Shown here: positions 16,546 through 26,775 of the stretch, one piece after another
How the letters are laid out: each line of letters opens with the position of its first letter
Numbering within the stretch: position 1 is the stretch's first letter
DNA from: Nonomuraea basaltis
GTDB taxonomy: Bacteria > Actinomycetota > Actinomycetes > Streptosporangiales > Streptosporangiaceae
NCBI RefSeq assembly: GCF_005893125.1
Contig: NZ_VCJS01000119.1
Coordinates: forward strand, 1-37,706
Length of the DNA: 37,706 nucleotides
Direction of reading: 5' to 3'
Translations under genes and position numbers: made by a program
Notes under the pieces: model-generated
Told to the model about the DNA's origin: nothing
The model's database searches: none
Seen by the model: only the letters and a program-made list of their open reading frames with translations

Positions 16546-16580
16546 CTGGCCGGGCCCGTACACCAAGGGAGGACCAAACC

Positions 16581-17303
16581 GTGACCGCACCGAAGACGCT
16601 TGCGAGGATCGCGGGGTCCCTGTATCTGATCGTCGCCGTGTTCACCATCTTCGCCGGGCTGGTGAACACGCGCATCGTCGAGTCAGGGGACGCAGCGGCC
16701 ACGGCCGGCAACATCGACACCTCGGCCACCCTGTTTCGTATCGGCTTCGTCAGCGAGTTGGTGGGGGCCACGGTCTTTCTGTTGACGGGCATGGCCTTGT
16801 ACCTGCTGCTCAAGCACGTCAACCAGATGGCTGCCGCCGCGATGGTCACCTTCGTCGCGGTCAGCGTCGCGATCCAAAGCCTGAACCTGCTCAACCAAAA
16901 TGCGGCGCTGAAGATCGCCACCGGCCAGGACTACATCAGCGCCTTCGGCTCGACGGGTTCCGACCAGCTGACTATGCTGTTTGCCGACCTGCAACACGAC
17001 GGGTACCTCATCGCCCAGACGTACTTCGGCCTGTGGCTGCTGCCGCTGGGTTACCTGGTCGTCAAGTCGGGCTACTTCCCCAAGGTGTTGGGCATCCTGC
17101 TGGTGATCGGATGCTTCGGCCACCTCGTGGACGTGTTCGCGCGCTTCCTTGCCCCCGACTTCGGCGCAAACATCTCACCGTTCGCCATGACCCCTGCGGC
17201 GGTCGCGGAACTTTCGTTCATTGCGTGGCTGCTGGTCAAGGCCGTGCGGGTTCCCGAACCCGACACGCGGGTTCCTGCCGCCGCCCACTCCGGCCCTAGT
17301 TGA
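16581..17303 (+). CDS. DUF4386-like integral membrane protein
   Basis: A 240-residue protein with about six membrane segments: near residues 8-28 (IAGSLYLIVAVFTIFAGLV), 53-78, 85-105, 145-163 (TYFGLWLLPLGYLVV), 168-190 (VLGILLVIGCFGHLVDVF) and 205-225 (AVAELSFIAWLLVKAV). The pattern, including the RIAGSLYL start and YLIAQTYFGLWLLPLGYLV, matches the DUF4386 family, whose function is unknown. GTG 16581 is preceded by AAGGGAGG at good spacing. A duplicate of its 3' end lies immediately upstream. It could share regulation with the NmrA-like gene, but the 235-base gap argues for its own promoter. Confidence 0.85.
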   Translation: MTAPKTLARIAGSLYLIVAVFTIFAGLVNTRIVESGDAAATAGNIDTSATLFRIGFVSELVGATVFLLTGMALYLLLKHVNQMAAAAMVTFVAVSVAIQSLNLLNQNAALKIATGQDYISAFGSTGSDQLTMLFADLQHDGYLIAQTYFGLWLLPLGYLVVKSGYFPKVLGILLVIGCFGHLVDVFARFLAPDFGANISPFAMTPAAVAELSFIAWLLVKAVRVPEPDTRVPAAAHSGPS

Positions 17304-17342
17304 GTGCGCGGATGATACGCGGGTGCTACACGAGAGGTCGCG

Positions 17343-17603
17343 TCACATTGACAGATCTCTGAGCTTTGTCCGGGATGTGACGCCCAGCTTGGGGAACGCT
17401 TTGTACAGGTGCTGGCCAACCGTGCGTGCGCTCAGGAACAGCCGGGCTGCGATGTCACGGTTGGACAGGCCCTGGGCCGCGAGTTGGGCGATCTGCCGCT
17501 CTTGTGGTGTGAGAACGGCGAGCGGGTCGAACTTCTCGGCTCGTGACGTCACCCACCTTGCCGCGTCGAGCTCGGCGCGCGAGAACATCCGGCAGTTCAC
17601 CAT
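17343..17603 (-). pseudogene. LuxR-type HTH domain remnant
   Basis: The frame encodes EKFDPLAVLTPQERQIAQLA, then NRDIAARLFLSARTVGQHLY and KLGVTSRTKLRDLS, a complete LuxR/GerE helix-turn-helix, usually the last 65 residues of a much larger regulator (for example LAL-type ATPase proteins). An ATG at 17603 could start an 86-residue peptide, but no ribosome site is clear and the frame upstream runs across the neighbouring gene's 3' end. I read it as the 3' remainder of a truncated regulator. A small stand-alone HTH protein cannot be excluded. Confidence 0.7.
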
Positions 17604-17629
17604 GCTCACACGCACCGACGGGGGAGGGC

Positions 17630-18886
17630 TCAGCGCCCGTACCGGAGCGACCACTGCAGCCGGTGCCGGGTGGCGGCCCGTCGCGCCATCGCCGACGCCT
17701 CCGCCGGCACCCGGTCGGTACGCCAGGCCGCCAGCGTCTCCAGCATGCCCTCGACGAAGCGCCGGCCCAGCCCGGTGACGGTCCCGCTCTTGAGCAGCGT
17801 CAGGCACGCCTCGTGCGCCGCGTCCCGCCACCGTGCGAACTCGCTGTGCGCCACCTCAGGATCGGGCGCCAGGTGACGCTCCGCCCGCCAGAACCCGGCC
17901 ACCCCCATATGCGCGTAGGCGCCCTGCAGCAGCGCCGCCGCCGGTCGCGGGTCGTCGCGCCACGGCGCGTAGAAGCGCCCCCGCGCCCCCGGCCGCACCA
18001 GGTCGAACAGGTCCATCAGCATGGCCAGTTTGGCGTGGTGCACCTCGTGGGCCAGCGCGAGCGCGGCGGACCTGGCGTCGTGCGGCCACGACATCGCGAC
18101 GCTGCCGTACGCCGTCCTGGCCGTCGCGCTGCGTGTGCCCGCCTGCGGTGGTGAGATGGGCACCAGGACCTTGGTGATCGCGTCCAGTGCTCGCGCGACG
18201 GCGGGATGGTTGGCCTCCAGGATGCCCCTGGCCTGCCCGACCAGCCGTTCCCAGGCCGTCGCCTCCGTTCCGGTCAGCCGGCCCAGAGGCGGAATGGGGC
18301 CGGGGAACCGCCAGGGGTCCACGTCGTCGAGCAGCAACCCAATGTCGCGTACGCCCTCCCAGCGCCCGTCGTCCGAGCGCAGCTCGGCGGGCAGCCGGAC
18401 GCGCTCCCCGCCCACGTCGAGGTAGGGAGGGGTCAGCGTGACGGGCTGACCCTCGGCCACGCCCGGCAGCACGAGCCGCCCCACGCCCGGCAGCGCGACC
18501 GCCCCCGCCTCGGCGGGGAACCGCGCCGTGATCGGCAGCCGCGCCAGCAGCACGACGCTGCCCGCGACGGCCGCCAGCCGCTGCGGGGCCGCGTCCTCCC
18601 GGCGGCCCAGGGCCGCCAGCGTGGCCGAGGCCCACGTGCCGAGCAGCGGATAACCCAGCACCTCGGCCGCCGCCGCGGGGCTGGCGCGCTGGACGCGGGA
18701 GAGCAGCCGGTACCCGTCCGCGGCGGCCCGCGCGCCGGGATGGCCGAGCGCGCGGCTGCGGGCCACGACCGCGCGCAGAAGGAGCACGTTCTTGCTGCGC
18801 TCCACGTCGGCCAGGCTGGCCGGCGCGGCGCCGCCGCGCGCGAGGTCGTCGAGGGCAGCGGGGGAGACCCCGAACCCGGAGATCAT
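17630..18886 (-). CDS. HEXXH motif-containing putative peptide modification protein
   Basis: A 418-residue protein of the TIGR04267 type (HEXXH motif domain), found alone or fused to FxsB-type radical SAM proteins; recent family naming treats it as an alpha-ketoglutarate-type peptide beta-hydroxylase. The motif is in ALALAHEVHHAKLAMLMDLF around residues 283-302 (HEVHH). Flanking blocks YRLLSRVQRASPAAAAEVLG, PYLDVGGERVRLP and RFYAPWRDDPRP fit the family. The ATG overlaps the stop of the upstream radical SAM remnant (ATGA), so the two form a translationally coupled maturation pair. No precursor peptide gene was recognised nearby, and the partner is truncated, so the pathway is probably broken here or cut by assembly. 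Confidence 0.85.
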   Translation of the reverse strand: MISGFGVSPAALDDLARGGAAPASLADVERSKNVLLLRAVVARSRALGHPGARAAADGYRLLSRVQRASPAAAAEVLGYPLLGTWASATLAALGRREDAAPQRLAAVAGSVVLLARLPITARFPAEAGAVALPGVGRLVLPGVAEGQPVTLTPPYLDVGGERVRLPAELRSDDGRWEGVRDIGLLLDDVDPWRFPGPIPPLGRLTGTEATAWERLVGQARGILEANHPAVARALDAITKVLVPISPPQAGTRSATARTAYGSVAMSWPHDARSAALALAHEVHHAKLAMLMDLFDLVRPGARGRFYAPWRDDPRPAAALLQGAYAHMGVAGFWRAERHLAPDPEVAHSEFARWRDAAHEACLTLLKSGTVTGLGRRFVEGMLETLAAWRTDRVPAEASAMARRAATRHRLQWSLRYGR

Positions 18887-19530
18887 GCGCGGAGCCGTAC
18901 GAGGTCGCTGGCCACCCTGCCGCCGATGTGCTCGATCAGGCGGTAGAGATCGGGGCAGTAGACGCTGGGGTGGTCGAAACCGGCCCCGGCGCGGTAGCGG
19001 TGCGCGACGTGCCCGCCACCGCACACCCGCAGATGCGGGCAGGGACGGCAGGCGGCCGGCGGTGGGCGCCGGACCGCCACGCCCGGCACGTCGAAGACGG
19101 CGCCGAAGGGGTCTGTGGTGACGTGCAGCCCGGTACGGGGCGCGCCGTGGTAGGCGGACTTCAGCGCGTCGCTCAGCTCGATCGAGCCGTCGCTCTCCAC
19201 CACCACGACGGCTGCCGGCTCCGGCCCGATGCCCTCGGTTCCCGACCGGCCGCCCAGCACCAGCACGAGGATCCCCTCGAGGATCCGCACCGCCGTCTCC
19301 GCCGCGGCCGCGCCGTACCACCTGTCGAAGACGGCGATCAGCCAGTCCGCGTACGGCGTGCCGCCCCCGGGCACGCGTCCGGGCGGTGGCCGGGACCAGT
19401 TGCCGTGGGGGAGCAGGAAGTCGACGGCCGGCGGCCGGAGGCGGATCAGGTCCTCGTAGGCCTCGACCGGATCGTTGCGCAGGTCCACCGTGCACAGCAG
19501 ACCGGCGAAGCGCCCCTCGCGGGCGGCCAG
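18883..19530 (-). pseudogene. FxsB-like radical SAM/SPASM maturase, N-terminal part missing
   Basis: Only the C-terminal 215 or so residues are present: GLLCTVDLRNDPVEAYEDLI, RLRPPAVDFLLPHGNWSRPP, YADWLIAVFDRWYG, then the SPASM-type cysteine cluster CRPCPHLRVCGGGHVAHRY with a later Cys in SVYCPDLYRLIEHIGG. The radical SAM CxxxCxxC half should lie upstream, but homology stops near 19530, where a divergent, equally truncated SGNH hydrolase begins. Annotating from the GTG at 19488 would give a 201-residue protein without catalytic iron-sulfur site. It is coupled to the HEXXH gene by an ATGA overlap. The intact enzyme class forms side-chain cyclophane crosslinks in peptides. Confidence 0.8.
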
Positions 19531-20617
19531 CGAGCAGGGCTTCGCCCATCAGACGATCCACCAGGTGGTCAGGATCAGCGCCGGCGGCGCGGCGGCCCGG
19601 ATCCGCCTGTCCAACACCTACGGCGCCACCCCGCTGAAGGTCGCCGGGGCCACCATCGCCCGCACCGCCGCCGGCGCCGCCATCCGGCGCGGGTCGCTCC
19701 GGCATCTCACCGTCAACCGGGCGCGGACCTTCACCGTCCCGGCCGGCGCCGAAATCGCCAGCGATCCGGTGCCGCTGCCGCTGGACGCCCTGGACTCGGT
19801 CACGATCACGCTCTACCTCGCCACACCGACCGGCCCGGCGACCTACCATGCCCAGGCCATGGCGACCAGCTACCGGTCCACCGGCGACCACCGGGCCGAC
19901 ATCGGCGGCACGGCGTTCACCGAGACCTCCCAGTCGTGGTACTACCTGAGCGGAGTCGATGTCATCGGCGGCACGCGACGTGAGGGCGTGGTGGCCTTCG
20001 GAGATTCCCTCACAGACGGCTACGGGTCCAGCCCGGACACCGACAACCGCTACCCCGACGAGCTCGCCGAGCGCCTGGCCGCCGCCGGCCGGCCTCGCGC
20101 CGTACTGAACCAGGGCATCGGCGGAAACCGGGTGACGGTCGACTCCATGTGGCTCGGCGACAAGGGCACCTCCCGCTTCCGGCGCGACGTCCTCAGCCAG
20201 CCCGGCGTGGGCACGGTCATCATCCTGGAGGGCATCAACGACATCGGGATGAGCCAGGCCCCCTCCCCGATCGGCGCACCACCCACCGACGTCTCCGCCC
20301 AGCAGATCATCGCCGGGCACCGCGACCTGATCCGGCAGGCCCGCGCCAAGCGACTGCGGGTCATCGGCGCCACCCTGCCGCCGATGAAGGGCTCGCGGTA
20401 TTACAGCGCGCACAGCGAGAGCAAGCGGGATGAGGTCAACACCTGGATCCGCACATCGGGCGAGTACGACGCGGTGGTCGACCTCGACCGCACCCTGGCC
20501 TCACCCTCCGACGAGGACCAGCTCGACCCCGCCTACGACTCAGGCGACCACCTGCACCTCAACGACGCCGGCTATCGCGCGACGGCTCACGCCGTCGACC
20601 CCGCCGACCTCCGCTGA
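19475..20617 (+). CDS. SGNH/GDSL hydrolase, 5'-truncated
   Basis: From about 19531 the product reads SEQGFAHQTIHQVVRISAGG and RIRLSNTYGATPLKVAGATI, the beta-sandwich domain that precedes the esterase domain in secreted SGNH hydrolases. The catalytic domain has block I VVAFGDSLTDGYGS, block II NQGIGGN, block III EGINDIG and block V SGDHLHLNDAGY, giving Ser, Gly, Asn and Asp-His. The signal peptide and first residues are missing: the 19 residues before SEQGFAH are antisense to the radical SAM remnant. Relatives are exported esterases or lipases. Without signal and promoter this copy is probably silent, unless the junction is an assembly artefact. Confidence 0.8.
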   Translation: MRRSTVHSRPAKRPSRAASEQGFAHQTIHQVVRISAGGAAARIRLSNTYGATPLKVAGATIARTAAGAAIRRGSLRHLTVNRARTFTVPAGAEIASDPVPLPLDALDSVTITLYLATPTGPATYHAQAMATSYRSTGDHRADIGGTAFTETSQSWYYLSGVDVIGGTRREGVVAFGDSLTDGYGSSPDTDNRYPDELAERLAAAGRPRAVLNQGIGGNRVTVDSMWLGDKGTSRFRRDVLSQPGVGTVIILEGINDIGMSQAPSPIGAPPTDVSAQQIIAGHRDLIRQARAKRLRVIGATLPPMKGSRYYSAHSESKRDEVNTWIRTSGEYDAVVDLDRTLASPSDEDQLDPAYDSGDHLHLNDAGYRATAHAVDPADLR

Positions 20618-20722
20618 TGTGGCCGTTGCCGAATCCGTAGTCGGTCCCTGCCGTGCGGCTGGTTCGGGCGGTGCGGGTCTTGCGCTGGACTCCACGGGGC
20701 TTCGACACCGCGAGGGCCTCGG

Positions 20723-23119
<2,397 letters not shown>

Positions 23120-23220
23120 CGTGTCTCCATCTTTTACGCGGGACCGCCTTCGCGGTCTCCGTCGGCGTCGCCTGGCTCGATCTGACCACAGCAGCGCCTC
23201 GCGGGAGCGGGGGTCGGCAC

Positions 23221-23577
23221 TCATCGGTCCTGAAGCAGCCCGAGGACGTTACCATCGGGGTCGATGACGGTGGCCACCAGGCGGCCGCCACCGACGTCGT
23301 GCGCGGGCTCATTCACGGTGGCACCCGCGGCGGTCACCTCGGCCAGCTTCGCCTCGATGTCCGGCACGTGCCAGTAGGCCACCGGAGAGGTCATGCCCTG
23401 CGATCCACCGCCCGGCACCAGCCCGATGTGCTGACCGGCGGCCTCGAAGCCGACGTAGTAGGAGCCGTCGGTCTGCGGCGGTACGCCGAGCAGGGCGGCG
23501 TACACCGCCTTGGCCGTCGCCAGGTCGGACACGGGATGCAGCACGGTCTTGATTCCCTGGGTGGAAGAGCCGGTCAT
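23221..23577 (-). CDS. VOC family protein (glyoxalase/bleomycin-resistance-like)
   Basis: A 118-residue single VOC domain: IKTVLHPVSDLATAKAVYAA, YVGFEAAGQHIGLVPGG, YWHVPDIEAKLAEVTAAG and ATVIDPDGNVLGLLQDR. The metal-site residues of glyoxalases are partly conserved (H in VLHPV, H near AGQHIGL), so it may bind metal or sequester a ligand. ATG 23577 has GGGAG five bases upstream; an in-frame ATG further upstream lacks this. Located just upstream of the UvrA-like ATPase and likely co-transcribed. Confidence 0.88.
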   Translation of the reverse strand: MTGSSTQGIKTVLHPVSDLATAKAVYAALLGVPPQTDGSYYVGFEAAGQHIGLVPGGGSQGMTSPVAYWHVPDIEAKLAEVTAAGATVNEPAHDVGGGRLVATVIDPDGNVLGLLQDR

Positions 23578-23934
23578 GTTCACTCCCGAAGTCGTGGTGG
23601 TGATGTCCATGACGGTCAGGCTAGGTGCGGCTCGGGGGCCGGCGCTTCTCGATTCCTGATCGGTTCGGTCACCTGCTTCGCCAGGCACGACGGCATCCCC
23701 GCCGTCGCGCGCACAGCGTGGCGCCGGTAGGTGCGGGCATTTCAAGGAGTCCTCCCAGTCTGCCGGGCGGCGAGACAGGAGTCGTCCGGTCCAGCGTGCT
23801 GGGCGGCTGTTCCATCTCCGCCTGGCCCGCTGAATAGGCCGTTTGAGTACTTAACAGCACCGCTGACACCGAGATCGGAGAAAATGTCGATTTCTCATTG
23901 ATCAATGTATCGTCGCCGTTTACGATCATGTCCC
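23578..23934. other. Divergent intergenic region between the VOC gene and the mau-like cluster
   Basis: These 357 bases carry the promoter for the mau-like cluster at the right end (23898-23926). On the left the minus frame is open upstream of the VOC start, but its product is unlike any family. No other gene was recognised. Confidence 0.6.
23898..23926 (+). promoter_or_regulatory. Promoter of the mau-like cluster, probably leaderless
   Basis: TTGATC (23898-23903), a 17-base spacer, then TACGAT (23921-23926); each box matches the sigma-A consensus at four of six positions with optimal spacing. Transcription would begin 7-9 bases on, at or next to ATG 23935, and that ATG has no ribosome site, so a leaderless mRNA is the simplest reading. 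The local A/T content is unusually high for this window. Confidence 0.6.
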
Positions 23935-24450
23935 ATGGACCTCGCCGATCTAGCGGGGGCGGGCTGTGGTCTTCTTGCCGCTCTCTTCATTGCCAGTGGC
24001 GTTCCCAAAATCAGACGGCCGTTCGGGCTCGCGCTCGCGCTGGTGCGCTTCGGCGTCGTCAGACGCGTACGGCCCGGCCTGGGCCGGCTCCTTGGAGCCT
24101 TGGAGGTCGCGGCCGGCATCGCCGTGGTGTTCAGCCCGGCCCTGCTCCCGGCCGCGGCCTGTGCCCTTGTGCTCCTGGTCGCCTTCACCGCGGTGGTCGT
24201 ACGGTCGGTCCTGGCCGGGCAGAGCGTGGAGTGCGCCTGCTTCGGCACGGGCGAGACGACCTCGTGGGCGACCGTGGTGAGGAACCTCGTCCTGATCGGC
24301 GTCGCGGCGTTCGTCGCCGCGACGCCGGCGGTGCCCACCATGGACCAGCGCATTTCAGGACTGCTCATCGGCACGGTCATCGCCTGCGGATATCTGCTGA
24401 TATCCACATTGGCCGTGGTCAAGCCTTTCAGCGTCCGGCTCGACGGGTGA
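23935..24450 (+). CDS. MauE/DoxX family redox-associated membrane protein
   Basis: A 171-residue protein with four to five membrane segments: CGLLAALFIASGVPKI, LLGALEVAAGIAVVF, LLPAAACALVLLVAFTAVVV, NLVLIGVAAFVAATPA and GLLIGTVIACGYLLISTLAV. The block SVECACFGTGE, a CxC pair at the membrane face, is the hallmark of MauE-type DoxX proteins, which assist disulfide formation in the methylamine dehydrogenase light chain. It opens the seven-gene cluster that ends with a Cys-rich MauA-like peptide, so a role in electron transfer or thiol oxidation for that peptide is likely. The start is ATG 23935, probably leaderless. Confidence 0.85.
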   Translation: MDLADLAGAGCGLLAALFIASGVPKIRRPFGLALALVRFGVVRRVRPGLGRLLGALEVAAGIAVVFSPALLPAAACALVLLVAFTAVVVRSVLAGQSVECACFGTGETTSWATVVRNLVLIGVAAFVAATPAVPTMDQRISGLLIGTVIACGYLLISTLAVVKPFSVRLDG

Positions 24451-24460
24451 ATGAGGCATC

Positions 24461-24979
24461 ATGAGCTACACCGCGTTATTGGTCGTGTCTTCCGTCTGGT
24501 TGCTTCTCCTCACCCTCGGGCTGCTGATCGTGCGCCGCGAACTGTCGATTCTTCAGGACCGGGTCGCGGTGAGCGGGGCCGCGCCCGCCGACGGGCTCGC
24601 CGTCGGCGCGCTCGCCCCGCCGTTCCCCGGCCTGCGGCCCGACGACGTGGTCCTGTTCTTCTTCGGGGACTGCGAGCCCTGCCACGAGGTGGCGACGCAG
24701 GTGGCGGGGTCCGCCGAACCGGGTGCGTTCGCCTGCGTGGTCAGCGACGGCACCATGGCCGGGTCTTCGGCCGGTTTTGCGCGCATTCTGCCCGACGACG
24801 CGCGCGTGCTCACGGGCGATGAGGCCGGCGCCGTGAGAGAGCGGTACAAGGTGCACTCCGGCCCCTTCGGCGTGGCGGTGTCCAACGGCCTGGTGGTGGC
24901 CAAGGGCGTCCTGCGGTCCGCCGACGACCTGGAGCATCTCCATCGTGCCGCCTACGGCGCGGCCTCGGTCGGCACGTGA
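24461..24979 (+). CDS. Membrane-anchored thioredoxin-like protein (MauD-like) 1
   Basis: A 172-residue protein with one N-terminal membrane segment (ALLVVSSVWLLLLTLGLLIV) followed by a thioredoxin-fold domain facing outside. The active site is FFFGDCEPCHEVATQV (CEPC); later FGVAVSNGLVVAKGVL includes the strand region that normally carries cis-Pro. This is the MauD/TlpA-type arrangement, a thiol-disulfide enzyme tethered to the membrane. Ten bases separate it from the MauE-like gene. A second, different thioredoxin-like protein is at 26248, so the locus has two CxxC proteins, perhaps an oxidase and an isomerase. Confidence 0.85.
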   Translation: MSYTALLVVSSVWLLLLTLGLLIVRRELSILQDRVAVSGAAPADGLAVGALAPPFPGLRPDDVVLFFFGDCEPCHEVATQVAGSAEPGAFACVVSDGTMAGSSAGFARILPDDARVLTGDEAGAVRERYKVHSGPFGVAVSNGLVVAKGVLRSADDLEHLHRAAYGAASVGT

Positions 24980-24990
24980 GGGAGACGACG

Positions 24991-25149
24991 ATGGGCAACG
25001 ACCTCACCAGTTCCCGTATCAGGCCGGCGCTGGCGATACCGCCGGCCGCGGCCGGCGTGCTGGCCGGCTACCTCGCGGGTCTCCAGTCCTGGACGCTGCT
25101 CCTCATGGCTGCCCTGATCGTGGGGATCGCGCAGCAGACCCTCCCTTGA
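24991..25149 (+). CDS. Small membrane protein of the mau-like cluster
   Basis: A 52-residue product, MGNDLTSSRIRPALAIPPAA followed by a hydrophobic stretch (GVLAGYLAGLQSWTLLLMAA, LIVGIAQQTLP). GGGAG lies 8 bases upstream of the ATG, and only 11 bases separate it from the preceding stop. It has one long or two short membrane segments and no cysteine. I do not recognise a family; spacing and ribosome site support a real gene co-translated with the cluster. Confidence 0.7.
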   Translation: MGNDLTSSRIRPALAIPPAAAGVLAGYLAGLQSWTLLLMAALIVGIAQQTLP

Positions 25150-25158
25150 GGCCCCAAC

Positions 25159-25710
25159 GTGATCATCATGATCACGCGCGCCCGCGTGTCCGGGTGCTTC
25201 GGTTCCTCGGTGGTGGCCGGTGCCGTCCTCATCCTGTCGGCAATGGCCGGAGCAGCGCTCACCGGGGCTTTCGCCGGGCTCCTCGGCGCGGCAGTGGAGC
25301 CCCCGACGCGGGCTCTGCTCGCCGTGACCGCTGTGTCGGCCGTCATCGTCGGAGCGGCGCTCAGGCCGGTTCCCTGGCAACTGGACCGGGAGACCGACAC
25401 CCGCTGGCTCGGGTACAACGACTGGCGCACCGCCGCGTACAACGGCTTCGCGCTCGGCCTCGGCTTCACCACGCGCATCGGTTTCTGGCTCTGGTACGTG
25501 GTCCCGCTGGCCGCCTTCGTCGCCGCCGACCCGGTGCTCGGAGCGGCCGGCCACACGGTCTTCGCGTTGACGCGGGTGGGCCTGTCCGCGCTGCTCACCT
25601 CGGTGGACGTCTACGTCACCGGCGGGATCGCCCGAGCCCGCATGGTCACCGACCCGCTGGCCCTCGCCGCACTCGGCGCCCTGTATCCCATTCTGACGCC
25701 CTTGCTGTAA
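25159..25710 (+). CDS. Multi-pass membrane protein of the mau-like cluster, unknown family
   Basis: A 183-residue protein, GTG start, with about four or five membrane segments: GSSVVAGAVLILSAMAGAAL, LLAVTAVSAVIVGAAL, GFWLWYVVPLAAFVAAD, AGHTVFALTRVGLSALLTSV and PLALAALGALYPILTPLL. Between segments 2 and 3 lies a polar loop with DRETDTRWLGYNDWRTAAYN, rich in Trp and Tyr. The only cysteine is near the N-terminus, so it is not itself a thiol relay. It could be a transporter or scaffold; position between thioredoxin genes suggests a part in export or maturation of the Cys-rich peptide. Function not recognised. Confidence 0.75.
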   Translation: MIIMITRARVSGCFGSSVVAGAVLILSAMAGAALTGAFAGLLGAAVEPPTRALLAVTAVSAVIVGAALRPVPWQLDRETDTRWLGYNDWRTAAYNGFALGLGFTTRIGFWLWYVVPLAAFVAADPVLGAAGHTVFALTRVGLSALLTSVDVYVTGGIARARMVTDPLALAALGALYPILTPLL

Positions 25711-25732
25711 CCAACAGAGAGAGGAAGTGGTG

Positions 25733-26248
25733 ATGAAGGAGAAAAGGACCAGACGCGGGCTGTTCGCCGGAATCCTCAGAGATCCGGCCGGCGACTCGCC
25801 GCTGCCCCCGTCCGACGCCCCCATCGGCGTCCTGGCGAGCGGTTCGGGGCAGGACGTGACCGTGCGCTTCGGCGGCTCGGCCGGCCTCGCGACCGCCGCA
25901 CCCGTCACGGCCAAGGCCGAGGAACTGCCCTACGGCTGGACGCTCAGGACCGGTGACCTCGTCGTGATCGACGAGGTCACCCCTGGGGAGCGCGTCGCGG
26001 TCACCCTGCACCGCAACGTCAACGGGACCGTGACGAAGGTCACCGCCGACCGCATCACGGTGAACGGTCAGGAGTGCCTGCTCGACCCGCGGACGGTGCA
26101 CTACGAGGGCATGGCGGTCGAACCGTCCGCCAAGCCGCTGGCCAAGCCGCTGAAGGCCGGAGACACCGTCGTGCTGGAGTGCTTCGACAACCGCGTGGAC
26201 GGCACCCTGACCGTCCACTTCATGCGGCGCCTGAAGCAGGCCGCCTGA
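25733..26248 (+). CDS. Unknown soluble beta-rich protein of the mau-like cluster
   Basis: A 171-residue protein without signal peptide or membrane segment. After a basic start (MKEKRTRRGLFAGILRD), it contains beta-rich stretches TGDLVVIDEVTPGERVAVTL, NVNGTVTKVTADRITVNGQE and AGDTVVLECFDNRVDGTLTV, suggesting one or two small barrel domains. Two cysteines (QECLLDP and LECFDN). GAGAGG lies upstream of ATG 25733. The stop codon overlaps the ATG of the next gene (TGATG), so translation is coupled to the thioredoxin-like gene. No family recognised; it may be a cytoplasmic partner or chaperone for the exported peptide. Confidence 0.8.
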   Translation: MKEKRTRRGLFAGILRDPAGDSPLPPSDAPIGVLASGSGQDVTVRFGGSAGLATAAPVTAKAEELPYGWTLRTGDLVVIDEVTPGERVAVTLHRNVNGTVTKVTADRITVNGQECLLDPRTVHYEGMAVEPSAKPLAKPLKAGDTVVLECFDNRVDGTLTVHFMRRLKQAA

Positions 26249-26775
26249 TGGAACGTGTTCTCGCCGTCGTGCTGGTGGTGGCGTGCGTCGTCCTCACGGT
26301 GGCCTTCCTGGCCTGTCTGCGGGGAATCGCGGAGCTTCGCCTGCGCCTCACCGGGCGCGGCGTGGATCCCAGCACCCAGCTGATCATCGGGAGGAAGCTT
26401 CCGGACAGCCTGGTCCGGCTGATCCCTGACACGACGCAGGACGCGTTGCTGCTCTTCATGTCCAGCACCTGCGGCACCTGTCACGGCCTCGCGGCCGATC
26501 TGGACAGGTTCGCGGGCCGTCAAACGGTGGCGATCATCGCCGGCGACTCCACCACGGAGCTGCTCGCGATGCTCCCGCCGCACGTCAAGGCCTTCGACAG
26601 CGAGCAGGCCAAGGCCGTCGACGCCGACCTGCCCATGGCGATGTGGCCCACTGTCGTCCTGCAGCGGGACGGGTTCCTGGTCGCCTTCGCGACGGGCAGC
26701 AACGCCGACAGCGCCGCGGACCTCGAAGTGCTGTGGGAACAGAGAGCGGACGTACCAGAGGGGACGAAAGCATGA
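26248..26775 (+). CDS. Membrane-anchored thioredoxin-like protein (MauD-like) 2
   Basis: A 175-residue protein: N-terminal membrane anchor (VLAVVLVVACVVLTVAFLAC), then a thioredoxin fold with active site LLFMSSTCGTCHGLAADLDR (CGTC) and later PMAMWPTVVLQRDGFLVAFA, where WPT supplies the cis-Pro. The FMSSTCGTC form closely resembles MauD-type and resurrection-type redoxins. It overlaps both neighbours: its ATG shares bases with the previous stop, and its stop overlaps the ATG of the Cys-rich peptide gene (ATGA). That coupling makes it the prime candidate for catalysing disulfide formation or reduction in the peptide. Confidence 0.88.
   Translation: MERVLAVVLVVACVVLTVAFLACLRGIAELRLRLTGRGVDPSTQLIIGRKLPDSLVRLIPDTTQDALLLFMSSTCGTCHGLAADLDRFAGRQTVAIIAGDSTTELLAMLPPHVKAFDSEQAKAVDADLPMAMWPTVVLQRDGFLVAFATGSNADSAADLEVLWEQRADVPEGTKA

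Noticed and set aside
17630..20413. A 927-residue minus-strand frame
   Set aside because: Only 17630-18886 has family similarity; the rest is antisense shadow of the SGNH hydrolase and a wrong frame of the radical SAM remnant.
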